A stretch of DNA of 44,229 bases from DATAEE01 sp036257535 (GTDB taxonomy: Bacteria > Acidobacteriota > Vicinamibacteria > Vicinamibacterales > 2-12-FULL-66-21), in assembly GCA_036257535.1 (NCBI GenBank), contig DATAFJ010000141.1, positions 1 through 44,229 on the forward strand. The letters run 5' to 3'. The translations under genes and the position numbers were made by a program. This document shows positions 34,137 through 42,948 of this stretch, in pieces; position 1 is the stretch's first letter; every line of letters begins with the position of its first letter. The notes beneath the pieces were generated by a model that saw only the letters and a list, made by a program, of their open reading frames with translations, was not told the origin of the DNA and made no database searches.

Positions 34137-34624
34137 GGATCGTCTCCGCTGGGGCCGTATATCGACGGAACCTTCCCTTCCGACATCCGGAGGTAGATGG
34201 AGAACTGGCCTCGATGGTGAATCTGATCGAAGAGGAGAAACCAGGCCATGGAGAGCCGCGTATAGTCGCCGAGCGTCTTGGGGCCCGTGAGGAACTTGAC
34301 GTTCTCGGCCAGCTTGTCATCGGGCGTCGCGTGCACGAGGTCACCGAAATCCTTGTGCGCCTTCTCGAGCGCGCGCAGGATCTCCTCCCATGATTCGGGC
34401 GCCGGCGGCGGGCTGCCGCTGGGACCGCCCTTCGCGAACTCGTCGCTGAATACGCGCGCACCGAGCCCACGCTCGAGCACGAACATCCAGGCGAGCTCTC
34501 TTGCGGTTTTGGATTTAGGGTGGGGCCGCAAGTCCAGTTTGTCAGTCGGGTACGCACGCAGGACACGAAGCGTCCTGGCATGCTCCTGTTCGTAGGCCTC
34601 GAGGAAGTGCTCTTTGGGTGTCAT
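34127..34624 (-). CDS. DinB family protein
   Basis: Four-helix-bundle protein of 165 aa of the DinB/YfiT-like superfamily, putative metal-dependent enzymes, often thiol transferases. It begins MTPKEHFLEAYEQEHARTLR, has PHPKSKTARELAWMFVLE and FLLFDQIHHRGQFSIYLRM, where the HHRGQ segment carries the C-terminal metal histidine. The first conserved His is probably near the N-terminus; the middle His is not obvious (AWMFVLE replaces the usual HLA or HVL), so metal binding may be incomplete. It overlaps the NIPSNAP start by 10 nt. Confidence 0.85.
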   Translation of the reverse strand: MTPKEHFLEAYEQEHARTLRVLRAYPTDKLDLRPHPKSKTARELAWMFVLERGLGARVFSDEFAKGGPSGSPPPAPESWEEILRALEKAHKDFGDLVHATPDDKLAENVKFLTGPKTLGDYTRLSMAWFLLFDQIHHRGQFSIYLRMSEGKVPSIYGPSGDDPWR

Positions 34625-34652
34625 TCGGGGGAGTCTACACCGGCGCCGGCAA

Positions 34653-35150
34653 TCAGGATCGACTCTCGAGAACCCTCAAGTACTCCTCAGCCTCCTCGAG
34701 CCTCGCCTCGCTGAACACGCGAATCCCTTCGCGCTCCAGCAGGGCCGCCGTCACCCCCGCGTCGCTCGTCCGCCGGCCGCTGAACGAGCCGTCGTACACG
34801 AACCCGCTGCCGCAGGACGGACTGCCGTCCTTCAAGACCGCGAGCCGCACGCCCTCCGCAACCGCTGCGTCGAGCGCCTGCCGGGCGCCGTTCAGGAAGT
34901 TGGCCGTTACGTCCGTGCCAGCCCGCGTGAGGACGCGCGCGCGGCCCTCGAGGACGGCCGGGCCGCCAGGTCCCTGGATTTCCGCCGCGGGACGAGGCAC
35001 GCCGAGACCGCCGGCCACCTCGGGGCAGAAGCGGACGACGCGCCCCTGGGCCAGCCAGGCGTCGAGAATCGGACTACCCGCCGCCGCGTCAGCGCCGTTG
35101 TAGCGGACCCGCTCACCGAGCAGACACGCGCTGACGAGAACGCGAATCAT
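34653..35150 (-). CDS. DUF523 family protein
   Basis: Protein of 165 aa of the DUF523 family. It begins IRVLVSACLLGERVRYNGAD, then has VVRFCPEVAGGLGVPRPAAE, and VLKDGSPSCGSGFVYDGSFS with conserved cysteines that may bind metal. Function is unknown in the family. It overlaps the AAC(3)-like gene by 4 nt (ATGA), so it is likely co-translated with it. The C-terminal region (ALLEREGIRVFSEARL) is typical. Confidence 0.9.
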   Translation of the reverse strand: MIRVLVSACLLGERVRYNGADAAAGSPILDAWLAQGRVVRFCPEVAGGLGVPRPAAEIQGPGGPAVLEGRARVLTRAGTDVTANFLNGARQALDAAVAEGVRLAVLKDGSPSCGSGFVYDGSFSGRRTSDAGVTAALLEREGIRVFSEARLEEAEEYLRVLESRS

Positions 35151-35956
35151 CCGTGCTTCGCGCCGGCCGCGCCGAGGCTGGCCCTGGCTTCATCGCATTC
35201 GGCATCCACACCTGGCGGGTGCAGAAACACCGTCTCGTCACTACGAAGACGCGCGAGAGCGGCCTCCACGACATGTCGCGATCGTGCCAGCCGCGCCCGG
35301 CCGTGGCCAACGGTCCCCCAGGCCTGGCGTCCATCCGCATCGAGCCATCGGTCGAGAAAGCTGAAGTTCTCGCAGCAGTGGTCGATCTCCGCGTAATCGT
35401 GGCGCTTCAGCCGGCCGTTTTCGAGGACCATCACGTACTTCGGAATTCGATACCGGGCGCCGGCGAGAAGTTCGGCGAGATGAACCGTCGTGTCCGCGTC
35501 GTGGCCGACGCCCAGCAGAAGTATCTGACCGTCGAGCTCGTAGACGCGGCCGACCGGGCTGTCGAGCCCGTGAGGCACGTCGATTGGGTGCGGGGACGTG
35601 ATGTGTTCCGCGTGGGGTCCCGCGGCCGCAAACGCGTGCGGGCTGTCGCTGCGACGAACGCCCGGCAGCTGCCAGAACGTCTCGGCCACCACGCCCATGC
35701 CCCGACATGGCGTCGATGCCGGATCGAACACCTGATCGTCGTCATCGGACATGCTCGGCATGACGAGCGTGCCGCCATCGCCGACCGCGGTTCGCAGCGC
35801 GGCGATCAGGCCTTCCGGGCCGCCCTCGACCGGGCGCACTTTCGAGAACGCGGTGTGGACCTGCAGGACCGCGCCTTGTTTCACGCCGAGCTGGTGAAGC
35901 TGACCGATCAGCTCGCGTTGAGAAACGGGACGATCAGCCTGCGGCGAGCTCGGCAT
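35147..35956 (-). CDS. AAC(3)-family N-acetyltransferase
   Basis: Acetyltransferase of about 269 aa of the aminoglycoside N3-acetyltransferase fold, using acetyl-CoA. Motifs are LGVKQGAVLQVHTAFSKVRP, DGGTLVMPSMSDD, RRSDSPHAFAAAGPHAEHIT, SPVGRVYELDGQILLLGVGH, and DADTTVHLAE, which carries the catalytic His. The family includes true resistance enzymes and housekeeping members, so resistance cannot be claimed. ATG 35956 (MPSSPQ) or ATG 35965 are both possible; both overlap the macro-domain gene. It sits between macro-domain and DUF523 genes. Confidence 0.88.
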   Translation of the reverse strand: MPSSPQADRPVSQRELIGQLHQLGVKQGAVLQVHTAFSKVRPVEGGPEGLIAALRTAVGDGGTLVMPSMSDDDDQVFDPASTPCRGMGVVAETFWQLPGVRRSDSPHAFAAAGPHAEHITSPHPIDVPHGLDSPVGRVYELDGQILLLGVGHDADTTVHLAELLAGARYRIPKYVMVLENGRLKRHDYAEIDHCCENFSFLDRWLDADGRQAWGTVGHGRARLARSRHVVEAALARLRSDETVFLHPPGVDAECDEARASLGAAGAKHG

Positions 35957-36429
35957 CGTAGGCATGCAGCGCGTCTTCGTCGAAGCAGGCGAATACGACG
36001 CGCGAGAGGGATCCCGGTGCCTGCAGCTCGTCCCGCACCGTCGATACGGCAATGCGCGTCGCCGCCTTCAGCGGGTAGCCATAAATCCCTGTGCTGATCG
36101 CCGGGAACGCGATGCTCTCGAGCTTCTCGCGCCGTGCGATGTCGAGGACCGCGCGATAGGCCGAGGCCAGCAGATCCGCCTCGCCGGTCTGTCCACCGTG
36201 CCACACAGGCCCGACTGCGTGAATCACGAATCCCGCTGGAAGGCGGAATCCCGGCGTGATCCTCGCCTGCCCCGTCGGACACGGTCCCACCCGGGCACAC
36301 GCCTTGGCGAGCTCGGGCCCGGCCGCTCGATGGATAGCACCACAGACACCGCCGCCTGGCGCCAGTTCCGGGTTGGCCGCGTTGACGATCGCGTCAGCGG
36401 CGAGGGTGGTGATGTCGGCGAGACGCGCC

Positions 36430-38375
<1,946 letters not shown>

Positions 38376-38379
<4 letters not shown>

Positions 38380-38759
38380 GACTGCTCCTTGATCGGCCAT
38401 TCGAATGCCTCGAGCGCCGCCGACGCGAGGCGTCTGACGTCGGCCCAGTGCTCGCTCGATCGCACCGCCTCGTCTGTCCACAGGTCCGTATCGAATGCGT
38501 TGCTGTCCCGGACAATCGTCGCGAGCTTTTCCTCGATCGCCGTGAGCACGCCTGCCTGCGCCTCTGACAGGTCGGGGCCGTACTCGCCCCTAATCAGGGA
38601 GACGCACCGGTCGAATTCGAGCGCCAGCTTGCCCGGCTTCTCGACGTGATCCGGGAACAGCGTCTGCTGATCGGAGCCCACCGCTGCGAGGCTCGTCAAG
38701 GCCCACCTGAGCTGCTTGAAAAGCAGCTCGCGCTGGACCGCCGGCCCGGGAATCGACAT
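38376..38759 (-). CDS. Hypothetical protein, helical
   Basis: Protein of 127 aa with no family I recognise. It starts MSIPGPAVQRELLFKQLRWA and reads as mostly helical (SLIRGEYGPDLSEAQAGVL, SSEHWADVRRLASAALEAFE). No signal peptide, membrane segment or cysteine cluster is seen except one Cys. Start ATG 38759 follows GGGACGG. Its stop overlaps the S9 peptidase start (ATGA) and it lies 11 nt after the DUF488 gene, so it belongs to the same operon. Confidence 0.75.
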
Positions 38760-38770
38760 ATCCGTCCCGC

Positions 38771-39166
38771 TCACAGACCGGATCTTAGCTTCGCTCCACG
38801 CTCTTTCAACAGCGCGCGCAGAACGGACCGGTGGCAATGCGCCTCGTCGGCGCAATAGCACCCCACCGAGAAGTTCGACTGACGTGACATCGCCGCCAGC
38901 AGGGTTATCAGGCGGGCCGTCTCCGGCGCGGCCATCTCCGCGCGGTACCGCTTCACGAAGCCGGCCCACTGGCGAGGCGTGCTGGCTGCCCTGCCCAGCT
39001 TCAGCGTCTCGCGGCTCGGTGCGAGCTCCGGAAGCCACACGTCGTACCAGTCCTGAGCGGCGTGCTGCTTTTTGGGCACACCTCGCGGCGGGTGTCGTAC
39101 CGTGCCGATGCGAAGGCCTTCGTCGCGGTGCCTCGCGGTTCCGAGTCGAACGATACGGACCGTCAT
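38771..39166 (-). CDS. DUF488 family protein
   Basis: Protein of 131 aa of the DUF488 family, function unknown. Typical features are QDWYDVWLPELAPSRETLKL, then AGFVKRYRAEMAAPETARLI and VGCYCADEAHCHRSVLRALL with conserved Cys/His residues that could bind metal. Start ATG 39166 gives MTVRIVRLGTARHRDEG. It lies 7 nt after the DUF3303 gene and 11 nt before the next hypothetical gene, so it is likely in the same transcription unit. Confidence 0.88.
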   Translation of the reverse strand: MTVRIVRLGTARHRDEGLRIGTVRHPPRGVPKKQHAAQDWYDVWLPELAPSRETLKLGRAASTPRQWAGFVKRYRAEMAAPETARLITLLAAMSRQSNFSVGCYCADEAHCHRSVLRALLKERGAKLRSGL

Positions 39167-39173
39167 CGATTCA

Positions 39174-39455
39174 CTAGAGGCGTGGAGCGATTGTTTCCGC
39201 TGCCTGGGCTGACGTCATTACTGGATGCACTTCGAAATCGACGATGTCGGTCCAGCGTGCCATCCACTCATCGAGCAGCCGCCGGTCGGCCGTTTCCATC
39301 AGCTGGTAGCAGCGTTCGAATTTCACGTCCACCCAGCTTGAGACGTACGAGAGTCCCGGGGGCGCAAGGCGTCCCTGTTCGCGGAATCGTCGATAGACGG
39401 GGACCGCGTCGCCACCCTTGAAGTGTTCGACCACCATGTAGAGCGTCTTGGTCAT
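39174..39455 (-). CDS. DUF3303 family protein
   Basis: Protein of 93 aa with a small dimeric alpha-beta fold: MTKTLYMVVEHFKGGDAVPV, YRRFREQGRLAPPGLSYVSS, then FERCYQLMETADRRLLDEWM. Its function is unknown; relatives are small stress or antibiotic-monooxygenase-like proteins. ATG 39455 is the normal family start and overlaps the stop of the DUF4180 gene by 4 nt (ATGA). Confidence 0.85.
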   Translation of the reverse strand: MTKTLYMVVEHFKGGDAVPVYRRFREQGRLAPPGLSYVSSWVDVKFERCYQLMETADRRLLDEWMARWTDIVDFEVHPVMTSAQAAETIAPRL

Positions 39456-39829
39456 CGTCTTTCCAGCTGGCGGCTCAGCCACTCACGCGCCTCATCCCGC
39501 GTACCGAACACACCGAAGTGTGATCCGCGCTGCTCCTCCGCCAGCATCTCTCCGAACCGGCTGCTGAATCGAATGGAGCCAGGCGGGCAGACGACGGCGA
39601 GGCGAACCCCGTAGTTGCGAAGCTTCTGCAGGATTGCACCCGCCTCGCCCGAGCTCAGATCAAAGAACCGGTCGGTGAGATTCTCCGCGTAGAGAAGCGC
39701 CCCTCGCACGTTTTCGTCGAAGCACGACTCGACGATTCGATTCACATCGTCGACGCGGGACATGAAACGCTGGCCGGGAACGCCCTCGACCATCAGGAAC
39801 CCGCCGTCATCGATTGTTGACAGCTTCAT
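39452..39829 (-). CDS. DUF4180 domain protein
   Basis: Protein of 125 aa with a DUF4180-type alpha-beta fold, resembling a STAS/SpoIIAA-like domain. Visible: NLTDRFFDLSSGEAGAILQK, LRNYGVRLAVVCPPGSIRFS, and RGSHFGVFGTRDEAREWLSR. The function is unknown. The frame is open much further upstream, but ATG 39829 (MKLSTIDDGGFLMVEGVPG) is the normal N-terminus, and its first bases overlap the DUF374 acyltransferase stop by 4 nt. Confidence 0.87.
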   Translation of the reverse strand: MKLSTIDDGGFLMVEGVPGQRFMSRVDDVNRIVESCFDENVRGALLYAENLTDRFFDLSSGEAGAILQKLRNYGVRLAVVCPPGSIRFSSRFGEMLAEEQRGSHFGVFGTRDEAREWLSRQLERR

Positions 39830-40503
39830 CGCGGTGCGCTCTTCAGGGCGAGAACCAGCTCTCTCGCCCGCCGTTCCAGCGACGCGAGCGACGCCTCCAG
39901 GTCCCCGCGCCTCTGCTCGCGCGCCGCCTCGTCCGCCTCGCCCGGCACGTCGATGGGCGTGCCAATGACGATCGCAGCGGTCGCAAACGGCCTCGGCACC
40001 TGGCTCTGATCCCAGCTCCTCGCGGTCCAGTGATGCGACGCCTCGATGTGGAACGGGACGAGCGGATTCCCCGTTGCGCCGGCGAGCCACACCGCGCCCG
40101 GTTGCGCCTGCTTTGCGGGGCCTCGCGGGCCGTCCAGCGTGAAGGCGGCCGGCTTCCCTGCCTTCATGTCCTTCACGAGCTGCAGGAGAGCCCGGCGTCC
40201 GCCGCGCGACGTCGACCCGCGGGCCGTATCGTAGCCAAACCGCTCGATGATCCGCGCGATCCACTCGCCGTCGAAGTTCTCGCTCGTGATGACGACGATA
40301 CCGCGGCGCTGGAAGTAGAGCGTTGCGGGGAGGATCCGGCCGTGCCAGAAGGCGAAGATTGGCTGTCGCCCCGACGCTTCGACGGCTTCGAGGTGCTGCC
40401 GCCCTTCGACCTTCCAGGTCAGCGTGCGCCCGAGGAGGGCCATGAACGGATAGCCGAGTGTGGCGATCGTCGCGGCTTTGAATCGCTGCGTCGGCGTCAG
40501 CAC
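39826..40503 (-). CDS. DUF374 lysophospholipid acyltransferase-like protein
   Basis: Membrane-associated acyltransferase of 225 aa. FAFWHGRILPATLYFQRRGI is the DUF374 version of the H-x4-D motif region, GIVVITSENFDGEWIARIIE, then ARGSTSRGGRRALLQLVKDM and AFTLDGPRGPAKQAQPGAVW, the signature of the family. It probably transfers acyl groups to a lipid A or phospholipid precursor at the inner membrane. The start at 40503 gives MLTPTQRFKAATIATLGYPF. It ends 4 nt into the DUF4180 gene and is 1 nt after the phosphatase stop. Confidence 0.9.
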   Translation of the reverse strand: MLTPTQRFKAATIATLGYPFMALLGRTLTWKVEGRQHLEAVEASGRQPIFAFWHGRILPATLYFQRRGIVVITSENFDGEWIARIIERFGYDTARGSTSRGGRRALLQLVKDMKAGKPAAFTLDGPRGPAKQAQPGAVWLAGATGNPLVPFHIEASHHWTARSWDQSQVPRPFATAAIVIGTPIDVPGEADEAAREQRRGDLEASLASLERRARELVLALKSAPR

Positions 40504-40504
40504 T

Positions 40505-41173
40505 TTACTTGGCGTCCCACCAGCTGGAGAGACTCTCCCGGGCCGGCCGGGGATGCTGTGCGTAGTGCGACGTGTCGTTGAAGAGCATCAGGCGCGCGCG
40601 CACGGGGTCGCGGAAGTCGAGGACGTTCATGCAGGCGGGCGCCTGGTCGAGGCGATCCCGGTACCCGCGGGGATCGAATCCGAGCAGGCTGCTCAGCAGG
40701 AGGCGGATCGTCGCCTTGTGCGACACCACCACCACGCGTTCGCCTCGATGACGTGTGACGATCTCGCGGAGCACCGGGAGCGCGCGGGCGAGAACGGCTA
40801 CACCGGACTCGCCTCCCTCGGGCGCAAAGGTAAATGGGTCCTCCTCCCAGGCGGCGTACTCGTCCGGATAGCGCTCTTCGACCTCGCTTCGCGTCAGGCC
40901 CTCCCAATGCCCATGGCCGATCTCGCGCAGCCCGTCCCGCGTTTCAACCTGCAGCGCGCACGGGCCCGCGATCATCCTGGCGGTCTCGACGGTCCGCGAC
41001 AGCGGACTCGAGTACAGCGCCGTCATCCCCTCGTCCCGGAGCCGCTCGCCGAGACAGGTCGCCTGCCGCCTGCCCTCCTCTGACAGTTCCACGCCGACGG
41101 CCCCGGAAAAGCGATCCTCAGAAGAAAGCGCGGTGGCGCCGTGGCGCACGAGGTATACGCGGGTGACCGTCAC
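40505..41173 (-). CDS. Histidine phosphatase family protein
   Basis: Phosphoglycerate-mutase-like phosphatase of 222 aa. The motif LVRHGATALS holds R10-H11-G12 with the catalytic histidine. LYSSPLSRTVETARMIAG has the second Arg, LREIGHGHWEGLTRSEVEER carries the acid, and VVVVSHKATIRLLLSSLLG has the second His. The substrate is unknown; cobalamin-like phosphatase and broad phosphatases are in the family. Its start overlaps the GNAT stop by 4 nt. Confidence 0.93.
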   Translation of the reverse strand: MTVTRVYLVRHGATALSSEDRFSGAVGVELSEEGRRQATCLGERLRDEGMTALYSSPLSRTVETARMIAGPCALQVETRDGLREIGHGHWEGLTRSEVEERYPDEYAAWEEDPFTFAPEGGESGVAVLARALPVLREIVTRHRGERVVVVSHKATIRLLLSSLLGFDPRGYRDRLDQAPACMNVLDFRDPVRARLMLFNDTSHYAQHPRPARESLSSWWDAK

Positions 41174-41673
41174 CGCTGACCCGCGCTCCAGCGCCCGTCC
41201 GCAAGCACGACGGACGTTTCGATTTGCCGCTCGGGAATCGACCAGTAAGTGCGGAGCAGGCGGTCCTTGTCAGCGTGCGAGACAACGGCAAACCCATTGC
41301 GCTCGTAGAAATCGATCGCCCACCGCGCATCTGCCCAGGTGCCGATCAGTACGGGCTTCCCGGTCAGCGGAGTGACGTGCAAGAGGAGCGCGGTGCCTAC
41401 GCCTCTCCGCTGCGCCGTCGGCGCGACGTAGGCGTGGCGTATCAACGCAACCACGCCCTTGTCCTGAAACCCCATGACCCCGAGCAGTCGCCCCTCGTCT
41501 TCGGCAACCCAGAAGTTCACGCCCTCCCCGATCTCCTTCACGAGCTCCTGTTCGGGCATGTATGGCTCGTGCCACCGATCGACGGGAATCACGCCGCGGT
41601 AGGCCTGCGCCGCGTCGTTGATGATGGCGAGGATCTGTTTCAGATCGGCTTGCTTAGCACGGCGAATCCGCAC
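41170..41673 (-). CDS. GNAT family N-acetyltransferase
   Basis: Acetyl-CoA-dependent N-acetyltransferase of 167 aa. MRIRRAKQADLKQILAIIND is a typical GNAT opening, LLGVMGFQDKGVVALIRHAY leads to the acetyl-CoA motif with VAPTAQRRGVGTALLLHV, and FYERNGFAVVSHADKDRLLR ends the fold. The acceptor is unknown. It overlaps the phosphatase start by 4 nt; the small acidic protein gene ends 12 nt upstream. Confidence 0.93.
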   Translation of the reverse strand: MRIRRAKQADLKQILAIINDAAQAYRGVIPVDRWHEPYMPEQELVKEIGEGVNFWVAEDEGRLLGVMGFQDKGVVALIRHAYVAPTAQRRGVGTALLLHVTPLTGKPVLIGTWADARWAIDFYERNGFAVVSHADKDRLLRTYWSIPERQIETSVVLADGRWSAGQR

Positions 41674-41685
41674 TGGTCCACCCCA

Positions 41686-41922
41686 TTACCGACGCTGCCA
41701 CTTGATGTCCACGCCGTCGCTCGAACCGAGCGCGCGTCGAAGAAGGCCCAGGAGATGGTCGGTGGCCCGTCCGTCACCCACGACGTCAATCGTCGCCGCG
41801 TCGATGTAATAGTCCTTGTCCTCCGAGGACTCCTCTTCCAGAGCGTCGATGAGCACCTGCAGATCCGCTTCCGTGATGCTGCCGATCAGTTCGTTCGTCT
41901 GTGCGTTGTACAGATCGATCAT
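41686..41922 (-). CDS. Small acidic hypothetical protein
   Basis: Protein of 78 aa, not recognised as a characterised family. It begins MIDLYNAQTNELIGSITEAD, continues LQVLIDALEEESSEDKDYYI, and has DAATIDVVGDGRATDHLLGL before a basic end. The acidic EEESSEDKDYY block is notable. ATG 41922 is chosen because it follows GAGGACGG and removes nine upstream residues. It sits between a signal-anchored hypothetical and the GNAT gene. Confidence 0.8.
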   Translation of the reverse strand: MIDLYNAQTNELIGSITEADLQVLIDALEEESSEDKDYYIDAATIDVVGDGRATDHLLGLLRRALGSSDGVDIKWQRR

Positions 41923-41945
41923 TTTCGCCGTCCTCGTTTGCGCGG

Positions 41946-42527
41946 TCACCGCGTTCGCCCAGGCTCCACTCTGTGCACAACCTTGCCGTCCCCGTCCAGG
42001 AAATCGATGCTCGCCGTCCCGTCCGCCTCCACCTTCAGCGCCAGACGCGTTCGCCCCTCTGCATCGGACAGCAGAACGGTGGCCGCGCGCTCGCGCGTCT
42101 TGCCGACGAGAACACGCTGCGCCGGCTTCGGCGCTTCCGCCCTCACGCGCGCGACGGCGGCGTCGCGCTTTTCTTTGTCCTCTATCGCGTTCGCCGCGTT
42201 CAGCTTCTCCACGAGGTCGCTCAGCGGCGCGTCGGGCCTATCCCAGACCTTCAACGCGGCAGCGCGCCGGCCGTCTTCCTCCGCGTAGTCGAACCCGATC
42301 GTCTGATCCTGTCCGAGCTGGTCGAACATGATGCCGGCGTTTGCCAGGCGCTTGCCGTCTTGTTCCCGGCCTCTGAGCGTGAGGCCGCGCTCGGCCGTGA
42401 TGTCACCGAAGGTCTGCGGCTTCGCGGGCTGGCGGAATGCGGGCGCTGCGAGGACGATGAAGACCAACAGGCTGGTCACGACGTAGGCATGGAGAAGGCG
42501 CAGCTGGCGGCGGATGGAGCGGGTCAT
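41946..42527 (-). CDS. Membrane-anchored hypothetical protein
   Basis: Protein of 193 aa, not recognised. Residues about 12-32 (LHAYVVTSLLVFIVLAAPAF) form one N-terminal membrane anchor or signal; the rest is mostly polar beta structure. GLTLRGREQDGKRLANAGIM and LALKVEADGTASIDFLDGDG are repeated-looking strands. The charged helix LVEKLNAANAIEDKEKRDAA separates them. Start ATG 42527 gives MTRSIRRQLR, a positive N-terminus, so the anchor should be inside-to-outside with a periplasmic domain. Confidence 0.75.
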   Translation of the reverse strand: MTRSIRRQLRLLHAYVVTSLLVFIVLAAPAFRQPAKPQTFGDITAERGLTLRGREQDGKRLANAGIMFDQLGQDQTIGFDYAEEDGRRAAALKVWDRPDAPLSDLVEKLNAANAIEDKEKRDAAVARVRAEAPKPAQRVLVGKTRERAATVLLSDAEGRTRLALKVEADGTASIDFLDGDGKVVHRVEPGRTR

Positions 42528-42544
42528 GGATCCCTCACAGATCA

Positions 42545-42592
42545 GTAGCAGCCCCGAAGGGCTGCGCTACGCGGGATCGCTACGCGGGATCG
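42545..42592. repeat. Hairpin plus 13-bp tandem repeat
   Basis: 42545-42570 forms a stem of GTAGC/GCTAC and AGCCC/GGGCT with a 2-nt bulge and a CGAA loop. It is followed by two copies of CTACGCGGGATCG (42567-42579 and 42580-42592), the second running into the cupin gene's stop. The pair lies downstream of the cupin gene and upstream of the hypothetical gene. It could be a terminator or an RNA processing site, but no U tract follows. Confidence 0.6.
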
Positions 42593-42945
42593 CGATGCAC
42601 CGTGTCCATCGAGAAAGCAGGCACACAGACCGCGACGTATTCGGCGCCGCCGTCTTCAGGTGTGCTGTAGCGAACCCATTCCCCTGGCGACGTGACCACC
42701 GCCTGGCCGGCACGCACGTCGAACGCTCCCCCTTCGAACTCCACGCGCACCATACCCCTCAGAACGACCGTGATCTCCTCGAAGGAAGGCCGCTGCCCCG
42801 GCTCCCGCCAGCCGGATGGGGAGACCATTCGCGCGACACTGACGGCCGTGTGCCCCGATTTCACCCGTCCGGCATACTCCTCGATCCGCTTGGGCGGCTT
42901 GCCCGCGGCGGCCACGACGGTCGGCGCATCAATCAACCGAGGCAT
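42580..42945 (-). CDS. Cupin domain protein
   Basis: Small cupin of 121 aa. The beta-barrel has PSFEEITVVLRGMVRVEFEG, then FDVRAGQAVVTSPGEWVRYS and GGAEYVAVCVPAFSMDTVHR. The metal-binding histidines of classic cupins are replaced in motif 1 (FEEITVVLRG), so enzymatic activity is doubtful and a binding or signalling role is possible. Start ATG 42945 lies 3 nt after the ETF-QO stop, so it is co-transcribed with that gene. A 13-bp tandem repeat covers its last codons. Confidence 0.87.
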   Translation of the reverse strand: MPRLIDAPTVVAAAGKPPKRIEEYAGRVKSGHTAVSVARMVSPSGWREPGQRPSFEEITVVLRGMVRVEFEGGAFDVRAGQAVVTSPGEWVRYSTPEDGGAEYVAVCVPAFSMDTVHRDPA

Positions 42946-42948
42946 GTG

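Noticed and set aside
35147..35956. Aminoglycoside resistance determinant
   Set aside because: The AAC(3) fold includes housekeeping members, and the context shows no mobile element or resistance genes. Only family membership is claimed.
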